Assembly (NCBI GenBank): GCA_958477305.1
Contig: CAUEFI010000001.1
Coordinates: forward strand, 124,001 to 188,000
Origin: HGM12998 sp900756495
GTDB taxonomy: Bacteria > Bacillota > Clostridia > Oscillospirales > Oscillospiraceae
Direction of reading: 5' to 3'
Length of the DNA stretch: 64,000 nucleotides
Part shown: piece by piece, positions 50,457 through 60,338 of the stretch
Numbering within the stretch: the stretch's first letter is position 1
Layout: each line of letters begins with the position of its first letter
Position numbers and translations under genes: made by a program
The notes under the pieces: generated by a model
What the model saw: the letters and a program-made list of their open reading frames with translations, nothing else
Told to the model about the DNA's origin: nothing
Databases searched by the model: none

Positions 50457-51884
50457 TCATTCTGAGAAAAATGGGGTGGAGAGTATTCCTGGGTGCGCGC
50501 ACAGATAGCGCACCACCTGCTCCACCTTGGGAGCAGCGCCCAGATCCTCGGCGCGAATCCCGTCATTGGCAAAGCGCAGTGTGACAGGGTGCTCATGGGA
50601 AAAAGCGGGCCAGGCCGGTCGACCCTTGGTGTTGGGATCCCCGCTCCTAGCGAAGCTGGTCCAGTAGTCCACCGCAATTTCTGACATCTTCCGGTCATAG
50701 TCCGTCCAAGGCCGGGGCTGCTGGGCCAAAATACCGAACGTATACGGCATCTCGCTCCCATGACCGGGGCTCCCCTCTCCACCGGGCAAATCATGGTCGA
50801 AGAAATAGTGATAAATTGGTCGTTTACCCAGTTCGATGTACCGCCTGCCCCAGGCAATCCCAGGTGCCAGGGCGAACTCGTGTTCATACCCGTGGATGCC
50901 ACCAGGGATCTGGTAGGGAAAGTTATGCCACTCCTCCCGGATTGTACCGCACATCACATCTACATCTGTACCGACGCCGTCATAGAGGATCTTCCCGTAG
51001 TAGTCCCGAACCAGGTACCCATCCATGGAGGGCTGGAAAAGCCTAGGAACCAAGGACTGTTGCGGTAGCCCCAGTCTGGGTGTCAGAGTATCCAGCACCT
51101 GGCAGACCTCCCGATCCTCGCGAGTCATCAGATCGTCAAAAGTCCACCCCGCCATCTCCAGAAGCTTTCTGGTGTAGCGGTACTTTTCCTCGGCGGATCG
51201 AATTGGATCGATGTCCCAAGTGCCTCCGCCGGACATAGAGATAGCCCTCTGAAACAGCCCTGCCGCCAACGGTGTGCCAAGGAGCATTTTGACTGTCATG
51301 GCCCCTGAGGATTGTCCAAAAATAGTGACGTTGCCCGGGTCACCTCCGAACGCAGCGATATTCTCCTTCACCCAGCGCAGGGCCTGCAGGATGTCTAGAA
51401 ACCCGCAATTGCCCGAAGTATGGTGACTATCCTGCTCCTCCAGCTCCTCCAGTCCCAGGAAGCCAAACACACCGCAGCGAAAGCCCAGCGTGACTAAAAT
51501 GACACCACGCGCATTGTAGGCAGTCCCATCGTATAGGGGGTTAGAGCTCCGTCCAAAGGTAAACCCTCCGCCGTGAATCCAAACCATGACCGGCAATCCC
51601 GCTCCAGGTGCCTCCGCAGGGGTCCAAATATTGAGATACAGGCAATCCTCGCTCCCCTCCCAACGGCTGGTTTTACCTTTGGAGACTTCCTGCACGCACA
51701 TGGGAGCCCATTGTGTGCAGGGCCGTTCCCCCTCCCAGGGATCCGGTTCCTTGGGAGCGGCAAAGCGCAACGCTCCCACAGGAGGCTTGGCATAGGGAAC
51801 ACCTTTAAAAATTGTAAACTCAGGCCGGCCGCCTGAGACACCGGTCACTACACCATATTTGGTCGCTGCCCGCTTTAACGCCAT
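50457..51884 (-). CDS. Type-B carboxylesterase
   Basis: A 475-residue esterase of the carboxylesterase/lipase B family. FKGVPYAKPPVG and EDCLYLNIWTP are family blocks, the oxyanion loop is WIHGGGF, nucleophile Ser192 lies in FGQSSGA, and candidate His375 in HGSEMPYTFG. No signal peptide is visible, so it is intracellular. AAAGGGAGAGG precedes the ATG. It lies between the transporter ATPase genes and the tannase-like gene; a role in cleaving imported esters is inferred. Confidence 0.9.
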   Translation of the reverse strand: MALKRAATKYGVVTGVSGGRPEFTIFKGVPYAKPPVGALRFAAPKEPDPWEGERPCTQWAPMCVQEVSKGKTSRWEGSEDCLYLNIWTPAEAPGAGLPVMVWIHGGGFTFGRSSNPLYDGTAYNARGVILVTLGFRCGVFGFLGLEELEEQDSHHTSGNCGFLDILQALRWVKENIAAFGGDPGNVTIFGQSSGAMTVKMLLGTPLAAGLFQRAISMSGGGTWDIDPIRSAEEKYRYTRKLLEMAGWTFDDLMTREDREVCQVLDTLTPRLGLPQQSLVPRLFQPSMDGYLVRDYYGKILYDGVGTDVDVMCGTIREEWHNFPYQIPGGIHGYEHEFALAPGIAWGRRYIELGKRPIYHYFFDHDLPGGEGSPGHGSEMPYTFGILAQQPRPWTDYDRKMSEIAVDYWTSFARSGDPNTKGRPAWPAFSHEHPVTLRFANDGIRAEDLGAAPKVEQVVRYLCAHPGILSTPFFSE

Positions 51885-51913
51885 ACTACCTCTCCCTTTC
51901 TGCAGCGCGCGCC

Positions 51914-52948
51914 TCAACAGCCCTGTGGCTGCGGTGCCGCCTGCGTAAGCTCCTGTCCCCGCTGCTCTTTTGTGCTCTCCCGCTCCAGCAGCGCGCTGTT
52001 AAGCTCACGGCAGCGGCAGCAGGCCACAAAGTGGTCTGGCAGGACCTCCTCCAACTTCTGTGGTTGATGGCATGCCTCCGTGGCATATAGGCAACGGGTC
52101 GCAAAGCGGCATCCCGGCCTTGGATTGATGGGTGAGGTCAGCTCCCCTTTCAGGATAATACGCTCTTTCTTCGCGTGGAGCTTGGTGGACGGGATGGCGG
52201 AGAGCAGTGCCTTTGTGTAAGGGTGCAGGGGGGCCTTGAACAGGTGCTTGGAGGGACTGGTCTCCACAAGCTGCCCCAAGTACATCACGCTGATGTTGTC
52301 TGAGATGTGCCTAACCACCGACATGTTGTGGGTGACGAACATATAGGTCAGGCCGAACTCCTTCTGCAGCTGATGGAGGAGGTTTAACACCTGAGCCTGA
52401 ATGGAGACATCTAGTGCGGAGACCGGCTCATCACAGACGATGAACTTTGGATTCAGGGATACCGCTCGCCCAATCCCCACTCGCTGCCTCCGGCCGCCGT
52501 CCATCTCGTGGGGGTAGGCCATCCGCATCCGGCGGGCTAGGCCAACGGTGTCCATCAGGCGGATGATCTCCTTGTCCAGGTCGGCGCTGCTCTTAAATCG
52601 CTTGGAGATCACCAAGGGTTCCTTCAGGGTTTCCTCCACTGTCATGCGGGGGTCCAGAGAGGAGTAGGGATCCTGGAAGATGATCTGCATGTCCTCTCGC
52701 AGGGCTCGCAGACGTTTGGGCGTAATGTGGGTCACGTCCTCTCCCAGGTACAGGATCTGTCCGTCCGTGCTCTCATGAAGGTGGATAATGGTCCGGCCCA
52801 GTGTGGACTTACCGCAACCCGACTCACCCACCACGCCCATGGTAGTGCCCTTTTCAAAGGACATGTTCACGCCATCCACCGCATGGAGCATCCCATTCTT
52901 CGTCTTAAAAAACTTGCTCAGTCCCTTTATCTCAACCAAAGCAGACAT
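51914..52948 (-). CDS. Oligopeptide-type ABC transporter ATPase, DppF/OppF type
   Basis: A 344-residue nucleotide-binding protein with Walker A GESGCGKST, Walker B FIVCDEP and the C-terminal Cys-containing extension of the Opp/Dpp family (PGCRFATRCLYA). The ABC signature reads MDGGRRQR in place of LSGGQRQR, a variant seen in some clostridial DppF proteins. It follows dppD by one base, so it is coupled. Confidence 0.93.
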   Translation of the reverse strand: MSALVEIKGLSKFFKTKNGMLHAVDGVNMSFEKGTTMGVVGESGCGKSTLGRTIIHLHESTDGQILYLGEDVTHITPKRLRALREDMQIIFQDPYSSLDPRMTVEETLKEPLVISKRFKSSADLDKEIIRLMDTVGLARRMRMAYPHEMDGGRRQRVGIGRAVSLNPKFIVCDEPVSALDVSIQAQVLNLLHQLQKEFGLTYMFVTHNMSVVRHISDNISVMYLGQLVETSPSKHLFKAPLHPYTKALLSAIPSTKLHAKKERIILKGELTSPINPRPGCRFATRCLYATEACHQPQKLEEVLPDHFVACCRCRELNSALLERESTKEQRGQELTQAAPQPQGC

Positions 52949-52949
52949 A

Positions 52950-53951
52950 TTACCTCTCCCTCTCTGCGCTGCGATCAATATTCAGGCAACGGCAGGTGTG
53001 GATTCCGCCCAGGGGCTGCATGGAGACGGGGCCCTCCTGGAAGCAGCGATCCGTGGCATATGGGCAGCGGGGACTGAACGAGCATCCGGGCGGCAAGTTA
53101 GAAGGGTCAGGGGGGGTCCCCTCAATAGGGTGGAGCCACTCCTCATCGCTCTCAATATCGGGGATGGCACCGAAAAGTCCGATGGTATACGGATGGGAGG
53201 GGTGATCGAAGATATCCTCCACAGTCCCAAACTCTACAATCTCCCCTGCATAGATGATGGCCACCTTGTCGCAGTTCTCGGCCACAATCCCCAAGTCGTG
53301 GGTGATCAGGAGCATAGCGGTGTTCTTCACATGCTTCAGTTCCTTAATCATCTCCAATACCTGGGCCTGAATGGTCACGTCCAGGGCGGTGGTTGGCTCG
53401 TCGGCCAGCAGCAAATCGGGATTGCAGGCCAAGGCCATAGCAATGATTACTCGCTGTTTCATGCCGCCGGAGAACTGGTGGGGAAACTCCTTCATGCGAT
53501 CCTCCGTAATACCCACCATAGCCAGCATCTCTTGGGCTCTTGACCAGGCGTCCTCCTTGCCGATATCATTATGAAGGGCAATAACACCCGCCACCTGGTT
53601 TCCAACAGTTTTTACAGGGTTGAGGGCGGTCATCGGATCCTGGAATACCATAGAAATTTTGTCGCCGCGGATCTTCTGCATCTCATCGTAATTCAATTCC
53701 AGCAGATTGTGTCCCTCATAAGTAATCTGCCCGCTTTTGAGATTGGCCGATCGGTCGGGCAGGATGCGCAGGATCGATTTTGCAATGGTGGTCTTTCCGG
53801 CCCCGGTCTCTCCCACCAGGCCCAAGGTCTCGCCTCGGGCAATGTCCAAGGACACACTGTTGACCGCATGGACAACCTGCTTGTCGGAGGTATACTCCAC
53901 CACAAGGTCCCGAATAGCCAGCAGGTTTTCATTCGGTTTTTTGTTTTCCAT
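52950..53951 (-). CDS. Oligopeptide-type ABC transporter ATPase, DppD/OppD type
   Basis: A 333-residue nucleotide-binding protein: Walker A GETGAGKTT, canonical signature FSGGMKQR, Walker B LLLADEP, and the C-terminal Cys cluster (PGCSFSPRCPYATDRC). It pairs with the DppF-type ATPase. GAGGGGG precedes the ATG. Confidence 0.94.
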   Translation of the reverse strand: MENKKPNENLLAIRDLVVEYTSDKQVVHAVNSVSLDIARGETLGLVGETGAGKTTIAKSILRILPDRSANLKSGQITYEGHNLLELNYDEMQKIRGDKISMVFQDPMTALNPVKTVGNQVAGVIALHNDIGKEDAWSRAQEMLAMVGITEDRMKEFPHQFSGGMKQRVIIAMALACNPDLLLADEPTTALDVTIQAQVLEMIKELKHVKNTAMLLITHDLGIVAENCDKVAIIYAGEIVEFGTVEDIFDHPSHPYTIGLFGAIPDIESDEEWLHPIEGTPPDPSNLPPGCSFSPRCPYATDRCFQEGPVSMQPLGGIHTCRCLNIDRSAERER

Positions 53952-53964
53952 TTTTCGCGCCCCC

Positions 53965-54867
53965 TCAGTCCTTCAGCTTCGGGTCCATGGCGTCGCGGAG
54001 ACCATCCCCGAACATATTTGCCGCCAGGACCGTGATGGCGATCATGGCGCCGGGGAACATTACCATATGTGGATAGTGCTGAAGATAATTGGTCCCGCTG
54101 ACCAACATAGCTCCCCACTCCGGGGTGGGCGGCTGTACGCCCAGTCCGAGGAAGCTGAGGCCTGCGGCGCCCATAATAACCATGCCGATGCTCATCGTGG
54201 AAAACACGATGACAGGTGAGATGGCGTTGGGCAAGATATGCTTAAAGATAATCTTCGCCTTGCTGCAATTGATGGCGGTGGACGCTTCCAAATATTCCTG
54301 TGTCCGCAGTCCCATGATGGCAGCACGCAATAGGCGGACGGGGCCAGCCATACCGCCGATGCCCATAGCCAAGATGGTGTTGAACAGGCCGTTGCCCAGT
54401 GCCGTCGAAATACAGATAGTCATCAAAGTAATTGGAATGGCCTGAAAGATATCTAGAAAACGCATCAGCAGGTAGTCCACTCTGCCGCCGAAATAACCGG
54501 CCACTGCGCCAATGATGACACCGATCACCGTACTGATGAGGCTGGCGCAGATCCCCAGTGTCAACGAATACCGGGCGCCATATAGAACTCGGCTGAAGAT
54601 GTCCCGACCGTATTCATCTGTCCCAAAGATATGTTCGGCGCAAGGACCTAAAAATTTGTTGACGGGGTCCATCTTAGCATAATCATAGGGCGCGATGACA
54701 GGAGCCAGAATGGCCGCTATCACCAGTACAATCAGGACAATGCCGCCAAGCACAGCGGCCTTATTCTTCAGCAGCCGTTTGAAAATGGCCGCGGTCTGGC
54801 TCTCTTTATTTTTCTGTTCCGGCTCAGCCCGGACGGGCCTCTCCGTCAGCGTAGCAGGATTCGACAT
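53965..54867 (-). CDS. Oligopeptide-type ABC transporter permease, DppC type
   Basis: A 300-residue membrane protein with six predicted helices, the family opening HIFGTDEYGRDIFSR and the EAS-type coupling loop (EYLEASTAINCSKAKIIFKH). GGAGGGG lies ahead of the ATG at 54867. It forms the pore with the DppB-type permease. Confidence 0.93.
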   Translation of the reverse strand: MSNPATLTERPVRAEPEQKNKESQTAAIFKRLLKNKAAVLGGIVLIVLVIAAILAPVIAPYDYAKMDPVNKFLGPCAEHIFGTDEYGRDIFSRVLYGARYSLTLGICASLISTVIGVIIGAVAGYFGGRVDYLLMRFLDIFQAIPITLMTICISTALGNGLFNTILAMGIGGMAGPVRLLRAAIMGLRTQEYLEASTAINCSKAKIIFKHILPNAISPVIVFSTMSIGMVIMGAAGLSFLGLGVQPPTPEWGAMLVSGTNYLQHYPHMVMFPGAMIAITVLAANMFGDGLRDAMDPKLKD

Positions 54868-54871
54868 GCTC

Positions 54872-55825
54872 TCATCCCCTCCGTTTCCGTTTGTTTCCCA
54901 CCAGCTGGCCCTTAATCCGTGGGTCAACAACCATGTACATAATATCCACCAGCAGCATGATGATACAGAACAGGATGGACAGGAAGATCACGGTTCCTTG
55001 GATAATCGGGTAGTCACGCTGGGAGATTGCGCTGCTCAAATACAGTCCAAGGCCCGGCATGGAGAATACGGTCTCAATGATAATGGTACCGCCGAGCGCA
55101 CGCGCAAATTGATGCCCCACTACCGTAATGACCGGCATCAATGCGTTGGGCAGCGCATGCTGATAGATAATCTCCCGCTCAGGGAACCCCTGGGAGCGCG
55201 CCGTAACCACATAGTCGGCCCGGATGACCTCCAGCATACTAGAACGGGTCTGCCGCGCAATCATGGCAAATCCCTCACAGGTAAGTGCAAGGCAGGGGAT
55301 CACATAGTGTTCAATCCCTCCAATGCCGTATGCCGGAAGCAGGCCAAGCTTGACTGAGAGCAGAATGACCAGCATCAACGCCAGCCAGAACTGTGGAATG
55401 CAAGAAAAAATGATAGAAGCTGTCATGCAGATGCGGTCAGACAGCTTGTTTTGATGGACTGCCGCCGTGACGCCGAGCGGAATTCCAATGACCGTACTGG
55501 CGAGCACACTGAACACAGCTAGCACCACGGTCCTGGGAAACCGTGAAAAAATTTCTGTGTTTACTGAAGTGCCTACAAAGTAGGAGGTGCCCAGGTCAAA
55601 CTCCAAAAAGACGCTCTTGAGAAATTTTCCCAATCGGAGCGGATAGGGATCGCTGAGCCCTAGGGAATTACGCAGCGCCTCCAACGTTTCCGGCGTTGCA
55701 TCAGCACCCAGAATAATGCGGGCGGGATCGCCCGGCACGAAATACATAATGGTAAAAATGAGAATGGCAACGCCTATGACAACCGGAATCATAGCGATCA
55801 GCCGTTTTATCACGTATCGTAACAT
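54872..55825 (-). CDS. Oligopeptide-type ABC transporter permease, DppB type
   Basis: A 317-residue membrane protein beginning MLRYVIKRLIAMIPVVIGV with FVPGDPA and LGLSDPYPLR, all typical of DppB/OppB. Its coupling loop is DYVVTARSQGFPEREI. Four bases separate it from dppC. Confidence 0.94.
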   Translation of the reverse strand: MLRYVIKRLIAMIPVVIGVAILIFTIMYFVPGDPARIILGADATPETLEALRNSLGLSDPYPLRLGKFLKSVFLEFDLGTSYFVGTSVNTEIFSRFPRTVVLAVFSVLASTVIGIPLGVTAAVHQNKLSDRICMTASIIFSCIPQFWLALMLVILLSVKLGLLPAYGIGGIEHYVIPCLALTCEGFAMIARQTRSSMLEVIRADYVVTARSQGFPEREIIYQHALPNALMPVITVVGHQFARALGGTIIIETVFSMPGLGLYLSSAISQRDYPIIQGTVIFLSILFCIIMLLVDIMYMVVDPRIKGQLVGNKRKRRG

Positions 55826-55857
55826 GTTATTCCGCCCTTCAAATCCGCCTTTTCAAA

Positions 55858-55896
55858 GCAGAGGCGCCCCTTTGCCTAACAAAAGGGCACCTCTGC
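55858..55896 (-). repeat. Stem-loop between the binding-protein gene and dppB
   Basis: Arms of 17 bases (15 matched) and a five-base loop in the 103-bp gap. Such intercistronic stems usually raise the binding protein's mRNA level relative to the permeases. Confidence 0.75.
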
Positions 55897-55928
55897 CAGC
55901 TTACACAAGAGGTTGAGTCCGCGGTATC

Positions 55929-57554
55929 TTATCCCGCGCTGAACGTACTGGCGCCAATGAGATAGTTGTTGTCCGTATGCAGGAATACACTGGTAATCTT
56001 TTCGGTACTGGCGCTCTTGTAAATGGGCATTACCAGCCCCTTTCCATAGGCCATCTCGTCAACATAGTCCTGGAAGGCCCGCAGATCCTCCTCAGAACCG
56101 GTAGCAATGGCGGCGTCCAGCTTCTCCTGCAAGGAGGGATCGTTGATGGGAGTCTTGCCGTTGGTGTAGCTAAAGGAATTGTTCCAGCACTGGGTACTGT
56201 AGGGGCCGCCGCCATTTTCCATGATTAGGATATCATAGGCCGTACCGTCGTTGGATTTGGATCGGTAGGTGGCGTTATCCACCGTCTCAATTTCCACGGT
56301 AATACCGATGTCGTTGAGCTGGGACTGAATGACCATCGCACAGGCCTCTGGTACCGCTCCGCTCATACACAGAAGCTTCAGGGGTTCTCCTGCGTAGCTT
56401 GACTGAGCCAAGCACTCTTTAGCCAGGTTCTCGTCATAGGTCCACTCAGTCCTGTCGTTCCACTCGGGCAGATAATCTGCGCCGCCGGGGTTGGAAATGC
56501 TGGTCAGGGCGGTGGCCTCCACCGTCATCGCCGCCACGACAGCGTTGTTATCTACGCCGTTCAAAATAGCCTTACGCAGGTTGATATCCTGACAGGGGCT
56601 CAGTTCAGACGCGTTAAGCAGAAGCAGAAACGGCTTTACGCCCGGTTTCTCTACAATGTTATAATTGGGATCGTTCTCAAAGCTGATAAGATCAGTGGCG
56701 TTGAGTTCGCCTGCAAAATCAATATTACCAGCCTTCAGGGCCATGGCCATCTGGGCGGAGTCAAGAATAATGCTATATGTAATCTTATCCGCATTGGTCA
56801 TGGCAGTTGAGGGGAGATTCGATGCATCTTTGTTCCAATAGTCGTCCCGCTTTTCCAGGACCAGGGTGCTGCCCGCCACATACTGAGTCACCTTGTAGGG
56901 TCCGGTTCCAATAGGTTCGGTGGCCATGCTGTTGGGACTCTCCTCATAGGCCTTCCTCGACACAATGCGGGGGTTGCTGAATTCTTTGTACATCATTCCG
57001 TTACCGAAAGGGGTGCTGTTCTTCCATTCAACAGTGAACTCATCCACTACGGAAACCGACTCCCAGTCGGGCACAGCGCCCTGGTTGTTTCCGATATTGA
57101 CATAGCCGTCAATGCTAAACGCCACATCCTCGGCAGTAATGTGGTTGCCGGCGGAGTCATAAATATTGTCGTGGATCTTGATATGGTAGGTCAGCTCGTC
57201 AATCTCTTCTACCGATTCCATGAGATTCAGTGTGTAAGAACCGTCGGCGTTAATGATGCACAAACGCTCATATATACCGTCAAAGACCTCTACATTGCCG
57301 AAGTTAACATGGGCAAACGGTGCCAAAGTGCCCGCGTCCTTTTCCAGGCCGATGGTTACCTCGCTGACGGTTCCATCTCCCGTCTGCTGTGCACTCTCCG
57401 AAACGCCAGGCTCTGAGGCCGGCACTGACTCGGAAGGAGTGCCTCCCCCGGTGCCCGTGGAACTACAGCCGGAAAAGAGCATGACCAACATGCCGAAAGC
57501 CAGAAGAAGTGCCAAAAGTCTGGATTGCTTGGGAGCCGCGTTTCTTCTCATCAT
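55929..57554 (-). CDS. ABC transporter substrate-binding lipoprotein (SBP family 5)
   Basis: A 541-residue DppA/OppA-type binding protein. The lipobox LFSGC follows a basic start and hydrophobic core, then a Thr/Ser/Gly-rich linker. It should be anchored outside the membrane. Family 5 proteins bind peptides, nickel, glycosides and other solutes. The two intracellular esterases downstream suggest an ester ligand, but that is inference. AAAGGGTGG precedes two adjacent ATGs at 57554 and 57551. Confidence 0.93.
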   Translation of the reverse strand: MMRRNAAPKQSRLLALLLAFGMLVMLFSGCSSTGTGGGTPSESVPASEPGVSESAQQTGDGTVSEVTIGLEKDAGTLAPFAHVNFGNVEVFDGIYERLCIINADGSYTLNLMESVEEIDELTYHIKIHDNIYDSAGNHITAEDVAFSIDGYVNIGNNQGAVPDWESVSVVDEFTVEWKNSTPFGNGMMYKEFSNPRIVSRKAYEESPNSMATEPIGTGPYKVTQYVAGSTLVLEKRDDYWNKDASNLPSTAMTNADKITYSIILDSAQMAMALKAGNIDFAGELNATDLISFENDPNYNIVEKPGVKPFLLLLNASELSPCQDINLRKAILNGVDNNAVVAAMTVEATALTSISNPGGADYLPEWNDRTEWTYDENLAKECLAQSSYAGEPLKLLCMSGAVPEACAMVIQSQLNDIGITVEIETVDNATYRSKSNDGTAYDILIMENGGGPYSTQCWNNSFSYTNGKTPINDPSLQEKLDAAIATGSEEDLRAFQDYVDEMAYGKGLVMPIYKSASTEKITSVFLHTDNNYLIGASTFSAG

Positions 57555-57648
57555 TGTTACCACCCTTTCAAAGTATGGTTTATTTCTGCTCCTTAACATT
57601 TAGGAGTGGAGCACGACGCAGGACCTGGGTGTGTTTCTCACCGAACAC

Positions 57649-57718
57649 GGTCTATTGTGGTCTATTTTAGTCTATTATGGTATATAATAGTCCATATGTG
57701 GCCTGTTTCGGTCTGTTT
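57649..57718. repeat. Seven phased 10-bp repeats in the regulator-transporter gap
   Basis: Units starting at 57649, 57659, 57669, 57679, 57689, 57699 and 57709 vary around GGTCTATTNT with an exact 10-bp period, one helical turn. They lie 95-165 bp ahead of the binding-protein start, between it and the divergent AraC-type regulator. Cooperative protein binding on one DNA face is the likely meaning. Confidence 0.75.
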
Positions 57719-57856
57719 TCAAATTTACCTTACTATGGTTGCTGAAAAAAGTAAATTATCACTTCCACGCATTGCCGCAATTTCGCACAGTAAAGCGGAC
57801 ATGATAGTTGCAGAAATAGCCCGTTTCCCCATTGATATATTGCTTAATTTCCATAT

Positions 57857-57910
57857 TGCAAATTTGCCGGAATTGCAGCAATGTGCTGTAATTCCGGCAG
57901 TAAATTTGCA
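57857..57910. repeat. Long imperfect inverted repeat in the same gap
   Basis: Arms 57857-57880 and 57884-57910 match at 23 positions with one 3-base bulge and a three-base loop. No T run follows, so it is not a simple terminator. The rest of 57720-58079 is AT-rich without a convincing gene. Confidence 0.75.
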
Positions 57911-58079
57911 CATGAGAGAATTTGCGGCCAGGTTCAATTCCGCCAAACTTCTTGCTATTGAAAAAATATTTATATAAAATAATTAATAATTATTGTTTCG
58001 AACTCCCCAGTATGGATGGGGCTAGGACAGCGGCCCGGTGGACGGCTGATGAAAATGAATGGATGTGGGGTGACGTATT

Positions 58080-60299
58080 GTGTCTAAGCTGACTCGTATT
58101 TGGGGTGAGCTTCAGCAGTACAAAAAGGTGTTTCTAAGCTATCTCTCCATGATCATCATTCCGTTTTTAGTGGCGATTGTCCTGTTTGTATTCGTACAAA
58201 CCCTGATGACACGCCAAATCCAAAGTTTCGGCGAAGCCAAAGCACAGCATTTTCAGTCTGAAGTCACGTCGCTGTTTCGGGAAATTGAGATCATTACCAG
58301 CTCTATTGCCAACGACAGCGCTATCTCCAGATATCTGAGCAGCAGCACCCAAGCTCTGTCTGGAAACCGTCTTAACCTCTGTGAGGACCTGCGGAATTAT
58401 GCAGATCTGAGTTCCTTTATCAGTAGTATTTATGTTATCTGTGAAGATCGCGACCACATTCTGTCATCCAATGGGCTTTATACTGCCAACTCTTTTGACG
58501 CCATCCTGGCCAAGATTGGCGAGACTCGGGAGAGCTTTGCCAGCTCATATTATGATACCCCCGATATAGGCTGGAAAATTGGAAATATGGGCGTTGTGGA
58601 GCCCTATTATATCGCACCTATCTATGCCCCCAATTCCTCACAGGTCGTCGGAGAAATTATCATCATTATGTATACCTCAGCGCTCTATAATATCTTGGCA
58701 GAGGAAGAAGTCGCTTTGTGCTGTCTCTTTAATCAGAACCAGTATATCTCTTCCATCGGATCCGATGCGAAGCAAATCAACTGGTACTCCGATTCCGAGG
58801 TCAGCAGGCTTTTAGAAAAAAATGTAAAGTGCTATTTTACCAGTTCAGATGATTTTACCTATATGGTGGCTATTCCGACGGCGTCTTTTTTTGCCCCATC
58901 GCGGGCCATCATTTTCTGCTTTCTCAGCTTTTTCATCGTTGTCTCCATTGTAGGCGGGTACCAGGCCATCCGGGTCGCCCGACGCAACTTCCAAACCATC
59001 TCCCGTATTATTGATAAGTTGCCGAACGCGGCCCGGAATAATCCATCTTACGAGGAAATTGCCACTGAGATTGAAAAAGCGCTCATCCGGTACCGTGACA
59101 ATGTGGACCGCCTGAACCTTGAGATGCAGTCCAATAGTCTGCAATGGATTCTAGGCGGCTACCTGGCAGAGCCGCCTTCGGCGAAGAGTCTCACCGATGC
59201 GGGTATTTCCCTAAATTGCGTGGGCTATCATGTGGCCACCTTTTTTATCCGTGATTATTCCGATATGTTCTTCGATAGTAGGAGCGAGACGGAAAATCGG
59301 GACATTGCACTGGTCATCTTCCGCTCAACGCTCTCCTCTGTTGCCGGCAAGCGCGCAACCGTTTCCTGTTGCCGGATTGACGGGCAGTTTTCTTTTGTTC
59401 TGTGCCATGTCGAACCGGATCCATCGGATCAGACAGCAACTGCTATCCTCCATGAGACCATCCACCTGATTGAATGTAATTACGGGTTAAATCTCCACGT
59501 CGCCCTCAGTGGCTGGATAGACTCCCCCTCTCAACTCAGCAAGGCCTACCACCAGACTCAGGAACTCTCCCGTTTTGCCAGCTCTGCCGACATAGACACC
59601 TCATTTATTTCTCATAAGGGGCTGATCAGCGGCGGTGAGTTCACCTTTGGCGCAAGCTATATCAAGCAGCTTCAGATCTTGCTTAATACCCTTTTAATGG
59701 GAAAATACGACGTAATCCCTCAGATGGTTAAGACGTTGCTCAGCGCCGAGGTCTCTGCCCTTGGCAGTAATTATGCCATTGGAAAAAACCGCATCGCCTG
59801 TATCTCCGAGCTTCTGTCCGAAGCAGTTATGGCCTGTGATGAAGGTACACTGGATAAGGTTGCCTGCGCGGAGCGGCTCCGTGCAGCGGATTCCATCTCT
59901 AAGCTCACCGAGACGGTCGATAAAGTGTTCGGTGAACTCGGGCAAATGGCTGATATGCCGCCCAGCAGCACCATAGATCGCGCCTGCCTTTATATTCGCG
60001 ATCATCTTCGGGATCCAAATCTGAGTATCCCAGAAATCTGCGACGCAGTGGGGGTAAGTCCTCAACACCTCTCCCGCCTGTTCCGCAGGCAGATGAACCA
60101 GACGGTCTCTGAGCACATCAACGAGTCCCGCATTAACTGCGCCAAGGATCTGCTGCTGGATAAGCGGCTGACGGCCTCTCGAGTGGCCCAGGAGGTGGGC
60201 TATGGCTCCAACGATGCATTCTACCGGAACTTCAAAAAAATTGTTGGACTTACTCCTGCCGAATATACCCGGATGTTTCTTGACTCTACTAGAAAATAA
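58080..60299 (+). CDS. Membrane-anchored AraC-family regulator
   Basis: A 739-residue one-component sensor. Transmembrane helix 1 is at about 20-42, an extracellular sensor-like region at about 43-275, helix 2 at about 277-300, and a cytoplasmic linker follows. The C-terminal AraC domain (about 635-735) has two helix-turn-helix motifs (IPEICDAVGVSPQHLSRLF and ASRVAQEVGYGSNDAFYRNF). This architecture is common for Firmicutes regulators of sugar or solute uptake genes. The start is GTG behind GGGGTGA. It is divergent from the ABC transporter and likely controls it, probably sensing an outside ligand. Confidence 0.88.
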   Translation: MSKLTRIWGELQQYKKVFLSYLSMIIIPFLVAIVLFVFVQTLMTRQIQSFGEAKAQHFQSEVTSLFREIEIITSSIANDSAISRYLSSSTQALSGNRLNLCEDLRNYADLSSFISSIYVICEDRDHILSSNGLYTANSFDAILAKIGETRESFASSYYDTPDIGWKIGNMGVVEPYYIAPIYAPNSSQVVGEIIIIMYTSALYNILAEEEVALCCLFNQNQYISSIGSDAKQINWYSDSEVSRLLEKNVKCYFTSSDDFTYMVAIPTASFFAPSRAIIFCFLSFFIVVSIVGGYQAIRVARRNFQTISRIIDKLPNAARNNPSYEEIATEIEKALIRYRDNVDRLNLEMQSNSLQWILGGYLAEPPSAKSLTDAGISLNCVGYHVATFFIRDYSDMFFDSRSETENRDIALVIFRSTLSSVAGKRATVSCCRIDGQFSFVLCHVEPDPSDQTATAILHETIHLIECNYGLNLHVALSGWIDSPSQLSKAYHQTQELSRFASSADIDTSFISHKGLISGGEFTFGASYIKQLQILLNTLLMGKYDVIPQMVKTLLSAEVSALGSNYAIGKNRIACISELLSEAVMACDEGTLDKVACAERLRAADSISKLTETVDKVFGELGQMADMPPSSTIDRACLYIRDHLRDPNLSIPEICDAVGVSPQHLSRLFRRQMNQTVSEHINESRINCAKDLLLDKRLTASRVAQEVGYGSNDAFYRNFKKIVGLTPAEYTRMFLDSTRK

Positions 60300-60338
60300 G
60301 TCTAATGCGGCAGCTTGCCTCTTCTTCCTATAGACACT

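Noticed and set aside
57606..57977. A 123-codon plus-strand frame in the transporter-regulator gap
   Set aside because: It runs through the phased repeats and the inverted repeat, has no good ribosome site and matches nothing I recognise.
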